From NCBI GenBank assembly GCA_019187085.1, contig JABARS010000002.1:62001-126000 (forward strand): a stretch of 64,000 nucleotides of DNA. The letters are read 5' to 3'. Position 1 is the stretch's first letter. Each line of letters starts with the position of its first letter. The position numbers and the translations under genes are program-made. A model generated the notes under the pieces. That model worked only from the letters and a program-made list of their open reading frames with translations, made no database searches and was not told the origin of the DNA. Below are positions 1 to 9,190 of the stretch, in pieces. The DNA is from Pseudorhodoplanes sp. Its GTDB lineage: Bacteria; Pseudomonadota; Alphaproteobacteria; Rhizobiales; Xanthobacteraceae.

Positions 1-973
1 GGCCCGGATCGAACGGATTCTGCTGGCCCTGATCGAAAATCTGGAAGACCTGCTGGATGACCACAAGCTCCTGCGCCAGCTCGGCCGGGGTCTTCTGCAC
101 CTGCTGGGCGAGCACCTGCAGCGGGCCGACCGGGGTGACCACCCAGCCGATGGTGGAATTGTTCACGGTCGCGAGCAGCGCGCCGGTACCCTTGTCGTAG
201 AGGTTGAACGAGCCGACGGTGCCGTTTGGCTCGACCATGACCGAGAACTTGGTCTGTCCGTTATTGGCGTTGATCTCCACCAGCACCGCGGTGCCGCGGA
301 TGCCCATGGTGGCGACCGGCGTGTCGACGCGCATGTCGCCGGTCTTGGCGACCTGGCCGGCGACAAAGCTGATCGAGCCCTGCACCAGGCTGATGAGGGC
401 GGAATTGTTGCTGGCGCCGGCGCTGTAGACGAAATCGTTGAGCACCATGCGCGCATTGGCGGCGAGGCTGAACGCGGTGCCGTCGGAGAACACGATGCCG
501 AGCGAGGCGCCCGCGCCGGTCTGCACCACGTCGCCCTTGAGGACGACGTCGCCGGTATTGAGCACGATGGTCACGCCGTTGCGCACGACGCTGGCATTGC
601 CCTCGACCTTGTCGACGCGGCCGATCGGCGGATTGGCGGACGGCGCGGAGCCGGCCTGCGCATACTGGCCGGGCGCCAGCGGACCGGCGAGCGCTTCCAC
701 GACGGCGGGCGTGAGCGCGGCGCCTTCCGGCGAGAGCAGGGTCGCGCGCTTGTCGGTCCGGAAATAATCCTCGACCACGAAATGCGCGCCGTCGCGGCCG
801 GTGATCGAGAGATCGTCGCCGACCCGCTTGAACGCGCCGTTGAACAGAAGATCCGCGTCGGGGATGGTGACGAAGTCGCCGGGCGCGTCGGCTTGCCGAA
901 GGTCGAAACCCGCGGTCGCGCGGCCGAACGAGAATGAAGGCTCGTCGGGCGAGATCAGCGACCCGTGTTTCAT
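1..973 (-). CDS. FecR-domain surface or secreted protein, N-terminal part
   Basis: The reading frame begins at ATG 973-971 and stays open to the window edge, so only the first 324 residues are visible. The middle (about residues 125-240) reads as a FecR-like beta-rich domain: a hydrophobic-polar pattern around 'GDVVQTGAGASLGIVFSDGT', followed by 'VDTPVATMGIRGT', the hallmark of FecR domains in large bacterial surface proteins. No signal peptide or transmembrane segment is visible at the N-terminus. In Hyphomicrobiales such N-termini usually belong to very long cadherin/VCBS-repeat or RTX-like proteins exported by type I secretion, but the repeat part would lie outside this window. The identification as FecR-domain protein is firm; the adhesin role is inference. 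Confidence 0.75.
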   Translation of the reverse strand, partial: MKHGSLISPDEPSFSFGRATAGFDLRQADAPGDFVTIPDADLLFNGAFKRVGDDLSITGRDGAHFVVEDYFRTDKRATLLSPEGAALTPAVVEALAGPLAPGQYAQAGSAPSANPPIGRVDKVEGNASVVRNGVTIVLNTGDVVLKGDVVQTGAGASLGIVFSDGTAFSLAANARMVLNDFVYSAGASNNSALISLVQGSISFVAGQVAKTGDMRVDTPVATMGIRGTAVLVEINANNGQTKFSVMVEPNGTVGSFNLYDKGTGALLATVNNSTIGWVVTPVGPLQVLAQQVQKTPAELAQELVVIQQVFQIFDQGQQNPFDPG

Positions 974-1181
974 GGAAAGCCCCCCAAGCGCCAGCGCCGG
1001 CTGTGTCCCGGCGCGACGTTGCGTCGTGGGTCAGCCATCCAATTGCGGATAATTTAGCGGAAAAGTGGCGGTTAATGAATGGTTGACGACCAAATTTTCG
1101 GCTTTTTACCGAAGTGGTTAGTTGCGTCGGTGACCATTCATTGCGCTGGAAAGCAGGCCTTCCGATACCGGCAGGACCGCT

Positions 1182-3527
1182 TCACTCGGCGGCCTGTTTC
1201 CATGTGTCGGCATGAGCCTTCGGCCGTGCCTTGCGGCGCAGCTCGGTCATTTCCTCGCGGTCGCGCACGCTGTTGCGCATGATCTGGTCGCGGCCGGCCA
1301 GATACTGGGGCGGGCAATGCTGGCTTTCGACCCCGTACCAGGCTGCCGCCCGCATGGTGAAGAAGGGGTCCACGAGATGCGGCCGGGCGAGCGCCACGAG
1401 GTCGGCGCGGCCGGCGGCGACGATGGTGTTGACCTGGTCGGCGGTCGTGATCGCCCCGACGCACATTGTCGCAAGCCCCGCCTCGTTGCGGATCTGGTCG
1501 GAGAACGGGGTCTGGTACATGCGGCCATAGACCGGCTGGGCGTCCGGCGTGGTCTGGCCGGTCGAGACGTCGATCAGGTCGCAGCCTGCGTCCGCAAACA
1601 TGCGCGCCACCGCCACCGCGTCGTCGCCGGTCAGTCCGCCCTCCTGCCAGTCGGTCGCGGAGATGCGCACCGACATCGGCATGTCGTCGGGCCAGGCCTG
1701 TCGCATGGCGCGGAAGACCTCGAGCGGGAAGCGCATGCGGTTGTCGAGCGAGCCGCCATAGTCGTCGGTGCGCACATTGGTCAGTGGCGAGATGAAGCTT
1801 GCCAGCAGATAGCCGTGCGCGGCGTGCAGCTCGATCATGTCGAAGCCGGCGCGCACCGCGCGCTGAACCGAGGCGACATAATCAGTGACCACCCGGCCCA
1901 TGTCGGCGCGCGTCATCTCGCGCGGCACCTGACTGTGCGGAAGATAGGGCAGCGGCGAGGCCGCGATGATCGGCCAGTTGTCCTGCGCTAGCGGCTGATC
2001 GCTGCCTTCCCAGCTCAGCCGGGTCGAGCCCTTGCGGCCGGCATGCCCGAGCTGCAGCGCGATCTTCGCCGCCGAATTGGCGTGCACGAAATCGACGATC
2101 CGCTTCCAGGCCGCCTCCTGCTCGTCGTTATAGAGACCGGTGCAGCCGGGCGAGATGCGCGCGTCCGCCGACACGTCGGTCATTTCCGTGAACAGCAGGC
2201 CGGCGCCGCCGATGGCGCGGCTGCCCAGATGCACGAGATGCCAGTCGTTGGGCACGCCGTCATGGGCCGAATACTGGCACATCGGCGACACCACGACGCG
2301 GTTGGCGAGCGTCATGCCGCGCAGCCGGAACGGCTGAAACATCGGCGGCACCGGATCGAGCGCGTCGGTATCGAGACCCTGCTGCCGCGTGTCCTGCGCG
2401 ACCGCCTGGTCGACCTCGGCGACGAATTCCGGCGCGCGCAGGGCGAGATTGTCATAGGTGATCGCCTTTGAGCGCGTCATCAGGCCGAACACGAAGCGGG
2501 TCGGCTCCATCGCCCAGAAGCGCCTGACGTGCTCGAACCAGACCAGCGAGACGTCGGCGGAGTGCTGCGTCTTCTCGACTTCCTCGCGCCGGCTCGCTTC
2601 GAAATGCGACAGTGCCGCGCGCACATTGTTGCCGCCGGTGGCGCGGAACGATTCGTAGAGCGCGATGGCGTCCTCCATCGCGAGCTTCGTTCCCGAGCCG
2701 ATGGAGAAATGCGCGGTCGCCTTGGCGTCGCCGAGCAGCACGACATTGTCGTGCACCCAGCGCTCGCAGCGGATCATCGGGAAATTGCGCCAGATCGAGC
2801 GGTTGATGATCAGGTCGTGGCCCTGCAATTCCTCGGCGAACATGGCCTGCAGGATGTCGGCGGAACCGCGCTCGTCGGCGGGATCGAATCCGGCGCGCGC
2901 GAACGTGTCGGGATCGGTCTCGAAAATCCAGGTCGAGCGGCCGGGCTCGTACTGGTAGCTGTGCACGATGAAGATGCCGTGCGGCGTCTCGCGGAAGAAG
3001 AAGGTGAAGGCGTCGAGCGGCCGGGACGAGCCCATCCAGGTGAAACGGTTCGGCCGCAGGTCGATATCGGGCTTGAACGTTGCGGCAAAGGTCTCGCGCA
3101 CGCGCGAATTGACGCCGTCGGCCGCGATCACGAGGTCGGCCTCGCGCATGGCGGCGTCGAGGTCGGTGATCTCGCACTGGAATTTCAGCTCGATGCCGAG
3201 CGCGCGCGTGCGCTGGTGCAAGAGCTTGAGCAGGGTCGCGCGCGAGCAGCCGCAGAAGCCGTTGCCGCCGATGCGGCGCACCGTGCCCTTGAAATGAATC
3301 TCGATGTCGTCCCAATAGGCGAAATGCTCGGTGATGGCCCGATAGCTGTCGGCGTCGTATTTCTCGAACGTCTCCAGCGTCTGATCGGAGAAGACGACGC
3401 CGAAGCCGAACGTGTCGTCCGGCCGGTTGCGCTCGAACACGGTGATGCGCAGCGCCGGATAGGCTTTCTTCATCAGGATGGCGAAGTACAGTCCGGCCGG
3501 ACCGCCGCCGATGACGTGCACCTTCAT
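1182..3527 (-). CDS. Anthraniloyl-CoA (or salicylyl-CoA) monooxygenase/reductase, FAD monooxygenase-OYE fusion
   Basis: This 781-residue protein fuses two flavoenzymes. Residues 1-385 are a class A FAD monooxygenase beginning with the dinucleotide motif [12 protein letters not shown] and containing '[23 protein letters not shown]', the GD FAD-ribityl motif. Residues 395-770 are an Old Yellow Enzyme domain of the YqjM type ('[13 protein letters not shown]', '[11 protein letters not shown]', '[19 protein letters not shown]'). The only well-known enzyme with this order is 2-aminobenzoyl-CoA monooxygenase/reductase, which hydroxylates and then reduces the aromatic ring of CoA-activated anthranilate. 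Database records often call the same fusion salicylyl-CoA 5-hydroxylase. The divergent ligase, dehydrogenase and RidA genes favour the anthranilate role, because RidA acts on enamines and imines. It is transcribed away from the MarR gene. Confidence 0.85.
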   Translation of the reverse strand: MKVHVIGGGPAGLYFAILMKKAYPALRITVFERNRPDDTFGFGVVFSDQTLETFEKYDADSYRAITEHFAYWDDIEIHFKGTVRRIGGNGFCGCSRATLLKLLHQRTRALGIELKFQCEITDLDAAMREADLVIAADGVNSRVRETFAATFKPDIDLRPNRFTWMGSSRPLDAFTFFFRETPHGIFIVHSYQYEPGRSTWIFETDPDTFARAGFDPADERGSADILQAMFAEELQGHDLIINRSIWRNFPMIRCERWVHDNVVLLGDAKATAHFSIGSGTKLAMEDAIALYESFRATGGNNVRAALSHFEASRREEVEKTQHSADVSLVWFEHVRRFWAMEPTRFVFGLMTRSKAITYDNLALRAPEFVAEVDQAVAQDTRQQGLDTDALDPVPPMFQPFRLRGMTLANRVVVSPMCQYSAHDGVPNDWHLVHLGSRAIGGAGLLFTEMTDVSADARISPGCTGLYNDEQEAAWKRIVDFVHANSAAKIALQLGHAGRKGSTRLSWEGSDQPLAQDNWPIIAASPLPYLPHSQVPREMTRADMGRVVTDYVASVQRAVRAGFDMIELHAAHGYLLASFISPLTNVRTDDYGGSLDNRMRFPLEVFRAMRQAWPDDMPMSVRISATDWQEGGLTGDDAVAVARMFADAGCDLIDVSTGQTTPDAQPVYGRMYQTPFSDQIRNEAGLATMCVGAITTADQVNTIVAAGRADLVALARPHLVDPFFTMRAAAWYGVESQHCPPQYLAGRDQIMRNSVRDREEMTELRRKARPKAHADTWKQAAE

Positions 3528-3579
3528 GGGACATGCACCTCCAAGCCGTGACCGGCGGGCGCGAGCGGCCTGCCTGATA

Positions 3580-3599
3580 ATATTTTAAGATTAAAATAT
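3580..3599. promoter_or_regulatory. Perfect AT-rich palindrome, candidate MarR operator 1
   Basis: The sequence ATATTTTAA-GA-TTAAAATAT has 9-base arms and a 2-base spacer. It lies in the 195-base divergent gap between the monooxygenase fusion (start 3527) and the marR gene (start 3723), 52 bases upstream of the former. The half-site TTAAAATAT recurs in site 2 at 3646. MarR dimers bind palindromes of this size, so it is a good operator candidate; the match to this regulator is inferred. Confidence 0.55.
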
Positions 3600-3645
3600 A
3601 TCCGGACGCAACGGGAATGCCGCTTGAACCGTAAAAACTTGAAGC

Positions 3646-3659
3646 TTAAAATATTTTGA
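3646..3659. promoter_or_regulatory. Second TTAAAATAT-containing palindrome, candidate MarR operator 2
   Basis: TTAAAATATTTTGA contains the core palindrome AAAATATTTT (3648-3657) and repeats the nine bases TTAAAATAT of site 1, 55 bases further right and 63 bases before the marR start. Two copies of one half-site in a divergent promoter are what one expects if MarR controls both arms of the catabolic locus, including its own gene. Confidence 0.5.
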
Positions 3660-3722
3660 AAGCCCCGCCGGCCGGCGGCCGATTCGCCTTCGGCCCTGCT
3701 GCCGCGCGAGCGAGGAGCCGCA

Positions 3723-4232
3723 ATGAACGAACGCGCCGTCATCCTCGATGCCGAGACCAAGGTCGCCGAGCGGCCCGGCGACCATGAGGCCGAATTGCGG
3801 TTGTGGCTGCGGCTGTTGACCTGCACCACGCTGATCGAGGGCGAGATCCGCTCGCGCTTGCGCGATTCCTTCGACGTGACACTGCCGCGTTTCGACCTGA
3901 TGGCCCAGCTCGACAAGGCGCCCAATGGTATGACGCTCGGCGAATTGTCCAAGCGGATGATGGTTTCCAACGGCAACGTCACCGGTCTTGTCGAGCGGCT
4001 GGCCGCGCTCAATCTTCTGGAGCGCAGACCCTCGCCGACCGACCGCCGCGCCCAGATCGTCAGCCTCACCGCCGAGGGCCGCCGCACCTTCCGCGCGATG
4101 GCGCGCACGCACGAGACCTGGATCGCGAAAATCTTCGCCGGTCTCTCGCGCAGCGAGATCGACCAGTTGATGGCGCTGCTGGCCAGGACCAAGGCGTCGG
4201 CGCGCGTCGCCGTGCACGGAGATGCCGTATGA
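3723..4232 (+). CDS. MarR family regulator of the aromatic CoA pathway
   Basis: This 169-residue protein has the MarR winged helix: a helical dimer segment (residues 20-60), recognition helices near '[24 protein letters not shown]' (about 75-98), and the wing '[19 protein letters not shown]' with the usual DRR. Regulators of this family in CoA-dependent aromatic catabolism usually respond to the CoA thioester of the substrate. It is first in the rightward operon, and its stop codon overlaps the start of the next gene (ATGA at 4229-4232), so the two are translationally coupled. The AT-rich palindromes just upstream are likely its operators. The ligand is inferred from context only. Confidence 0.85.
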   Translation: MNERAVILDAETKVAERPGDHEAELRLWLRLLTCTTLIEGEIRSRLRDSFDVTLPRFDLMAQLDKAPNGMTLGELSKRMMVSNGNVTGLVERLAALNLLERRPSPTDRRAQIVSLTAEGRRTFRAMARTHETWIAKIFAGLSRSEIDQLMALLARTKASARVAVHGDAV

Positions 4233-5062
4233 TCCCCGCCAACCCGGTCACGCTGCCGCTTGCGGAATACAAGGCGAAGCATGTGCGCTTCGAGGTCGCG
4301 GGCAAGCTTGCGACGCTCACGCTCAACCGGCCCGACCGCAAGAACCCGCTGACCTTCGAAAGCTACGACGAGATCGCCAACATCTTCCGCGCCGCCGCGC
4401 GCGACACGCAGGTGAAGGCCTTCGTCATCACCGGGGCCGGCGGGAATTTCTGCTCGGGCGGCGACGTGTTCGAGATCATCGGCCCGCTGGTCGAGATGGA
4501 TACGGTCGGCCTGCTCAAGTTCACGCGCATGACCGGCGAGGCGGTGAAGGCGATGCGTGCCGCCCCGCAGCCGATCGTCGCTGCGATCGAGGGCGTCTGC
4601 GCGGGCGCCGGCGCGATCCTGGCGATGGCCTCCGACATGCGGGTCGGCACCGCGAACGCCAAGATCGCCTTCCTGTTCAACCGCGTGGGGCTCGCCGGCT
4701 GCGACATGGGCGCCTGCGCGATCCTGCCGCGCATCGTCGGGCACGGGCGCGCCTCCGAGCTTCTCTATACCGGCCGCGTGCTCGGCGGCGAGGAAGCCGA
4801 CCGCTGGGGCTTCTTCAATTCGCTCGTGTCGCCGGCCGATTTGCCGGCGCGCGCCACCGCGCTCGCGGTCGAACTCGCCGATGGCCCGACCTTCGCCAAC
4901 GCCATGACCAAGCGCATGCTCGAAATGGAATGGGCGATGTCGGTCGAGCAGGCGATCGAGGCCGAAGCGGTGGCGCAGGCCTTGTGCATGGAGACCGAGG
5001 ATTTCCGGCGCGCCTATCGCGCTTTTGCCGCCAGGCAGAAACCGGTGTTCGAGGGGAACTGA
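4229..5062 (+). CDS. Crotonase-fold enzyme of the aromatic CoA pathway
   Basis: This 277-residue protein of the enoyl-CoA hydratase/isomerase superfamily starts at the ATG overlapping the marR stop. The CoA-binding and oxyanion-hole segments are present ('[12 protein letters not shown]', '[16 protein letters not shown]', '[21 protein letters not shown]'). Where classical hydratases carry their two catalytic glutamates, this protein reads GAGAILAM instead of GGGCELAM, and [11 protein letters not shown] instead of a PE-containing stretch. By my alignment both acids are therefore absent. It may catalyse a different crotonase-type step, such as handling or opening a cyclic CoA intermediate made by the monooxygenase/reductase, rather than simple hydration. 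Seventeen bases separate it from the acyl-CoA dehydrogenase gene. Confidence 0.8.
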   Translation: MIPANPVTLPLAEYKAKHVRFEVAGKLATLTLNRPDRKNPLTFESYDEIANIFRAAARDTQVKAFVITGAGGNFCSGGDVFEIIGPLVEMDTVGLLKFTRMTGEAVKAMRAAPQPIVAAIEGVCAGAGAILAMASDMRVGTANAKIAFLFNRVGLAGCDMGACAILPRIVGHGRASELLYTGRVLGGEEADRWGFFNSLVSPADLPARATALAVELADGPTFANAMTKRMLEMEWAMSVEQAIEAEAVAQALCMETEDFRRAYRAFAARQKPVFEGN

Positions 5063-5079
5063 CGGAAAGGCGATTCAAG

Positions 5080-6270
5080 ATGCCGCTCGCCGAAACCCTG
5101 ATGTGGCCTTTCTTCGACGACGGCCATCGCCGTTTTGCCGGAGAGGTGTCGCGCTGGGCCAGGACCAGCCTGCCGGCGCTGCCGCACGACGACGTCGATG
5201 CCGCCTGCCGCGCGCGCGTGAGAGCGCTGGGTGAGGCGGGTTTTCTGAAAGCGGTCGTACCGGCGACGTTCGGCGGCCTGCATGAGCGGCTCGACGTGCG
5301 CACGCTGTGTCTCGCCCGCGAGACCCTGGCGTTTCACGACGGCCTTGCCGATTTCTCGTTTGCGATGCAGGGCCTCGGCACCGGCTCGATCTCGTTGTTC
5401 GGTTCGGACGCGCTCAAGCGGCGCTATCTGCCGCCGGTCGGCGAAGGGCGCGCGATCGCGGCGTTCGCGCTCTCCGAGCCGGAAGCCGGTTCCGACGTCG
5501 CCGCGCTCGCAACGACCGCAATTGCTGACGGCGACGCGCACGTGCGCATCAGCGGCCGCAAGACCTGGATTTCGAACGGCGGCATCGCCGACCATTATGT
5601 CGTGTTCGCACGCACCGGCGAGGCCCCCGGCGCCCGCGGACTGTCGGCGTTCGTGGTCGATGCCGACGCGCCCGGCCTTTCGGTGCGCGAGCGCATCGAG
5701 ACCATCGCCCCGCATCCGCTCGCCACGCTGCAATTCGATCAGGTGCGCGTGCCGCTCTCCGCGCGGCTCGGCGGGAGCGGCGAGGGCTTCAAGGTCGCGA
5801 TGGCCACGCTCGATATTTTCCGCTCCACGGTCGGAGCGGCCGCGCTCGGCTTTGCGCGCCGCGCCTTGTCCGAGATGATCGAGCGGGCGGCGACGCGGCA
5901 TCTGTTCGGCGCGCCACTCGGCGACCTGCAATTGCCGCAGGCGGCGATCGCCGACAGCGCGACCGAGGTCGATGCCGCGGCGCTTCTGGTCTATCGCGCC
6001 GCTTACGCCAAGGACCGCGGCGCCGCCCGCGTCACGCGCGAGGCGGCCATGGCGAAAATGTTCGCCACCGAAAGCGCCCAGCGCGTGATCGATCGCGCAG
6101 TCCAGCTTTTCGGCGGGCTCGGCGTCACGCGCGGCGTCAAGGTCGAGGAGCTTTATCGCGAAATCCGCGCGCTTCGCATCTACGAAGGCGCGACCGAGGT
6201 GCAGAAGATCGTGATCGCGCGCGACATGCTCAGGAAGCGGCCGCCACCGCGCGCGGCCGCCGCCGAATGA
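5080..6270 (+). CDS. Acyl-CoA dehydrogenase
   Basis: This 396-residue flavoprotein shows the standard acyl-CoA dehydrogenase layout: a helical N-terminal domain, a beta domain with '[16 protein letters not shown]' and '[19 protein letters not shown]', and a C-terminal helical domain with '[35 protein letters not shown]'. The glutamate of IYEGATEVQ sits where the catalytic base of medium-chain dehydrogenases lies. In this operon it probably oxidises a ring-derived cyclic or opened acyl-CoA in the beta-oxidation-like lower part of the pathway. The start ATG at 5080 follows a GGAAAGG ribosome-binding site, 17 bases after the crotonase gene. The exact substrate cannot be read from sequence. Confidence 0.9.
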   Translation: MPLAETLMWPFFDDGHRRFAGEVSRWARTSLPALPHDDVDAACRARVRALGEAGFLKAVVPATFGGLHERLDVRTLCLARETLAFHDGLADFSFAMQGLGTGSISLFGSDALKRRYLPPVGEGRAIAAFALSEPEAGSDVAALATTAIADGDAHVRISGRKTWISNGGIADHYVVFARTGEAPGARGLSAFVVDADAPGLSVRERIETIAPHPLATLQFDQVRVPLSARLGGSGEGFKVAMATLDIFRSTVGAAALGFARRALSEMIERAATRHLFGAPLGDLQLPQAAIADSATEVDAAALLVYRAAYAKDRGAARVTREAAMAKMFATESAQRVIDRAVQLFGGLGVTRGVKVEELYREIRALRIYEGATEVQKIVIARDMLRKRPPPRAAAAE

Positions 6271-6349
6271 CAGGACCCGAAGATCATCAAGAGAAATCCA
6301 GCACAACCCCAAGACCAGCCGAACCTCAAGAGAAGTCCAGGAGAAGTCT

Positions 6350-7996
6350 ATGACTCCCTCGGCCCATATCGACACCTTCACCCGCGACAATCTTCCCCCG
6401 AAGGAGGACTGGCCGGACTTCGTGTTCGCCCTGCCGGAGCTTCGCTATCCCGACCGCCTCAATTGCGTGACGGAGCTGCTCGATACGTGGATCGCGCGCA
6501 GGGAGGGCGACCGCCCGTGTCTCGTCTCGCCGTCGGAGACGCTTACCTATGCGCAGCTTGCCGAGCGGGTGAACCGCATCGCCAATGTGCTGACCCGTGA
6601 TCTCAGGCTCGATCCCGGCAACCGCGTACTGCTGCGCGCCCCCAATACGCCGATGATGATCGCGGCGTATCTGGCGGTGATCAAGGCGGGCGGCGTCGTG
6701 GTCGCGACCATGCCGCTGTTACGCGCGAAGGAGCTCTCCTACGCCGCCGGCAAGGCGAAGATCAGGCTCGCGCTGTGCGACGCGCGCCTGGCCGACGAGA
6801 TGGAGAAGACGCGGCCGCTCGCGCCCGCGCTCGAACGCGTCGTCTATTGGGGCAAGGACGGCGCCGATTCGCTTGAAGCGCTGATGAGCAAGAGCGGCTA
6901 CGAGCGCTTTACCGCCTGCGATACCGCGGCCGACGATGTCTGCCTGATCGGCTTCACCTCGGGCACCACCGGCGAGCCGAAGGGCACGATGCATTTCCAT
7001 CGCGACATGCTCGCCACCTGCGATTCCTACGGCAGGCACGTGCTGCAGGCCGGCGGGAACGACCGCTTCATTGGTTCGGCGCCGCTCGCCTTCACCTTCG
7101 GGCTGGGCGGGCATGTGCTGTTCCCGCTGCGCGTGGGGGCGGCCTCGATCCAGATCGAGCGGGCGACGCCGGAAGACCTGCTCGCGGGAATCGAGAAATT
7201 CCGCGCCACCATCTGCTTCACTGCGCCGACCGCCTATCGCGCCATGCTGGCGCAGGTGAAGGGCCGCGACATTTCCTCGCTGCGCAAATGCGTCTCCGCC
7301 GGCGAGGCGCTGCCGAAGGCGACCTTCGATGCCTGGCAGGCGGCGACCGGGATCAGGATCATGGACGGCATCGGTGCGACCGAGATGCTGCACATTTTCA
7401 TCGGCTCGCCGGAGAGCGAAATCCGCCCCGGCTCGACCGGCCGCGTCGTGCCCGGCTACGAGGCGAAGATCGTCGACGACGATGGCCGTGATGTGAAACG
7501 TGGAGAGATCGGCCGCCTCGCCGTGCGCGGCCCGACCGGCTGCCGCTATCTCGCCGATCCGCGGCAGAAGAAATATGTCGCCGGCGGCTGGAACCTGACC
7601 GGCGACACCTATTCGCAGGATGCTGACGGCTATTTCTGGTACCAGGCGCGCTCCGACGACATGATCATTTCGGCGGGCTACAACATCGCCGGACCGGAAG
7701 TGGAATCGGTGCTGCTTGCGCATCCGGCGGTCGCCGAATGCGGGGTGGTCGGCGCTCCGGACGAGGAGCGCGGGCAGATCGTAAAGGCCTATATCGTCCT
7801 GCGCCCGGGCCAGACCGGCGACGCCGCCCTCACCAAGACCCTGCAGGATTACGTGAAGGCTTCGATCGCGCCGTACAAATATCCGCGCGCGGTCGAATAT
7901 GTGGCGCAGCTTCCGCGTACACAGACGGGCAAGCTGCAGCGCTTCGAGCTGCGCAAGATGGCGGGCGCGGATACCGTCCGCAAAATGGCATCGTGA
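6350..7996 (+). CDS. Aryl-CoA ligase, probably 2-aminobenzoate-CoA ligase
   Basis: This 548-residue member of the ANL adenylating superfamily carries the P-loop 'GFTSGTTGEPKGTMHF' (about residue 203), the A5 motif 'DGIGATEMLHIF', the A7/A8 region 'LTGDTYSQDADGYFWYQARSDDMI', and the C-terminal lysine in 'PRTQTGKLQRF' that drives adenylation. Length and overall pattern match benzoate-CoA ligases. It would activate the aromatic acid with ATP and CoA, the entry step that feeds the monooxygenase/reductase fusion. Anthranilate is favoured over benzoate or salicylate because of the fused oxygenase and the RidA gene downstream. It is the fourth gene of the rightward operon, with 79 bases before it. 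Confidence 0.85.
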   Translation: MTPSAHIDTFTRDNLPPKEDWPDFVFALPELRYPDRLNCVTELLDTWIARREGDRPCLVSPSETLTYAQLAERVNRIANVLTRDLRLDPGNRVLLRAPNTPMMIAAYLAVIKAGGVVVATMPLLRAKELSYAAGKAKIRLALCDARLADEMEKTRPLAPALERVVYWGKDGADSLEALMSKSGYERFTACDTAADDVCLIGFTSGTTGEPKGTMHFHRDMLATCDSYGRHVLQAGGNDRFIGSAPLAFTFGLGGHVLFPLRVGAASIQIERATPEDLLAGIEKFRATICFTAPTAYRAMLAQVKGRDISSLRKCVSAGEALPKATFDAWQAATGIRIMDGIGATEMLHIFIGSPESEIRPGSTGRVVPGYEAKIVDDDGRDVKRGEIGRLAVRGPTGCRYLADPRQKKYVAGGWNLTGDTYSQDADGYFWYQARSDDMIISAGYNIAGPEVESVLLAHPAVAECGVVGAPDEERGQIVKAYIVLRPGQTGDAALTKTLQDYVKASIAPYKYPRAVEYVAQLPRTQTGKLQRFELRKMAGADTVRKMAS

Positions 7997-8006
7997 GGAA
8001 ACGCGC

Positions 8007-8441
8007 GTGAGCGAGAACACCATCCGCAAGTTTCCGGGCACGCCCGGTGGCCTCACAGTGCTCAATCCCGCCGGCTGGCCGCAGCCCAAGGGCTATGCCA
8101 ACGGCATCAAGGCGCGCGGCGAAATGGTCTTTGTCGGCGGCATGGTGGGGTGGGACGAGCGCGGCGTGTTCCCGCACGGGCTCGTCGCGCAGATCCGCCA
8201 GGCGCTCGGGAACATTGCCGCGGTGCTCGCCGAAGGCGGCGCGCGTCCGGACCAGATCGTGCGCATGACCTGGTATGTCGTCGACATGGAAGAATATCGC
8301 TCGGCTTTGCCGGAGATCGGCGCCGTCTATCGCGAAGTGATGGGCCGGCATTTCCCGGCCATGGCGCTGGTGGAGGTCAAGAGCCTCGTCGAGCGCGAAG
8401 CGCGCGTCGAGATCGAGGCGACCGCGATGATCCCCGACTGA
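8007..8441 (+). CDS. RidA/YjgF family enamine-imine deaminase
   Basis: This 144-residue RidA-family protein shows 'GDEMVFVGGMVGWDERG'-type strands (here GEMVFVGGMVGW), 'QIRQALGNIAAVLAEGGARPDQIVRMTWYVVDM' and a C-terminal 'ALVEVKSLVEREARVEIEATAMI'. The GTG start at 8007 is preceded by GAGGAAA only 5 bases away, and the gap from the ligase gene is 10 bases, so it belongs to the same operon. RidA proteins hydrolyse reactive enamines and imines to ketones and ammonia. The product of 2-aminobenzoyl-CoA monooxygenase/reductase is a cyclic enamine-type CoA ester, so this protein plausibly releases the amino group. That assignment is inference; the family call is firm. Confidence 0.85.
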   Translation: MSENTIRKFPGTPGGLTVLNPAGWPQPKGYANGIKARGEMVFVGGMVGWDERGVFPHGLVAQIRQALGNIAAVLAEGGARPDQIVRMTWYVVDMEEYRSALPEIGAVYREVMGRHFPAMALVEVKSLVEREARVEIEATAMIPD

Positions 8442-8458
8442 CGGCGGAGGATGCGGCG

Positions 8459-9190
8459 TCAGCCGCGGCCGGACGCCGCGGGGTCGATCTTCAGTCCGAT
8501 CAGCCGGTCGAGCGTCGCCTGATCGGCCAGGAGCGCGGCCGATGGCGCGCGATGCACGATGGTGCCGCGCTCGATGACGATGGCCTGCGCGGCGAGCGAC
8601 AATGCGATGTCGGAATGCTGCTCGACCAGGATGAAGGCCATGCCCTGCTCCCTGGTCATGCGCGCGATCGCTTCCGTCAGCTCGTCGACGATGATCGGGG
8701 CGAGACCTTCCAGCGGCTCGTCGAGCAGGAGCAAAGCGGGATTGGTCATCAGCGCGCGCGCGGTCGCCAGCATCTGCTGTTCGCCGCCCGACAGATGATT
8801 GCCCTTGTTGCCGCGCCGCTCGGCGAGGCGGGGAAACAGGTCGTAGACGCGTACGAGCGTCCAGGGGCCGGGGCGCGCGGTGACGGTGAGGTTTTCCTCC
8901 ACCGTCAGCGAAGGAAAAATCTCGCGCTCCTGCGCCACCCAGCCGAGCCCGGCGCGCGCGCGGCGATGCGCGGGCATGGCCGTGATGTCGGCCCCGCGCC
9001 AGGCGACCGCGCCCTTGCTCACCTTGGTGAAGCCCATGATGGTCAGAAGCAGGGTCGATTTGCCGACGCCGTTGCGGCCGAGCACGGCGAGGCTGCCGCG
9101 GCGGGGGATGTCGAGCGAGATGCCGTCGAGCACGACCGCGTCGCCGTAGCCGGCGCGCACATCCGTCAGGCTGAGCAGCGTCTCAGACAT
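8459..9190 (-). CDS. livF: Branched-chain-type ABC importer ATPase LivF
   Basis: This 243-residue ABC ATPase has Walker A 'GRNGVGKST', the signature 'LSGGEQQML' and Walker B 'LLLLDEPLEGLAP'. The sequence 'PLEGLAP' and the short length are typical of LivF, the second ATPase of hydrophobic amino acid transporters, which in soil bacteria often take up aromatic acids. The start at ATG 9190 was chosen over upstream in-frame codons because it overlaps the livG stop by eight bases, and homologous LivF proteins begin with a short lead before 'VRAGYGD'. It is the last gene of a leftward importer operon convergent with the aromatic CoA operon. Confidence 0.9.
   Translation of the reverse strand: MSETLLSLTDVRAGYGDAVVLDGISLDIPRRGSLAVLGRNGVGKSTLLLTIMGFTKVSKGAVAWRGADITAMPAHRRARAGLGWVAQEREIFPSLTVEENLTVTARPGPWTLVRVYDLFPRLAERRGNKGNHLSGGEQQMLATARALMTNPALLLLDEPLEGLAPIIVDELTEAIARMTREQGMAFILVEQHSDIALSLAAQAIVIERGTIVHRAPSAALLADQATLDRLIGLKIDPAASGRG

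Noticed and set aside
1060..1125. Hairpin CTTCGG/CCGAAG-like after the monooxygenase gene
   Set aside because: The stem is only about six bases with an A-rich loop and no proper T run in the right direction, so I did not call a terminator.
3524..4744. Long open frame on the minus strand opposite marR and the crotonase gene
   Set aside because: It is rich in R, A, H and D without family motifs and mirrors the codon pattern of the sense genes. High-GC DNA yields many such antisense frames.
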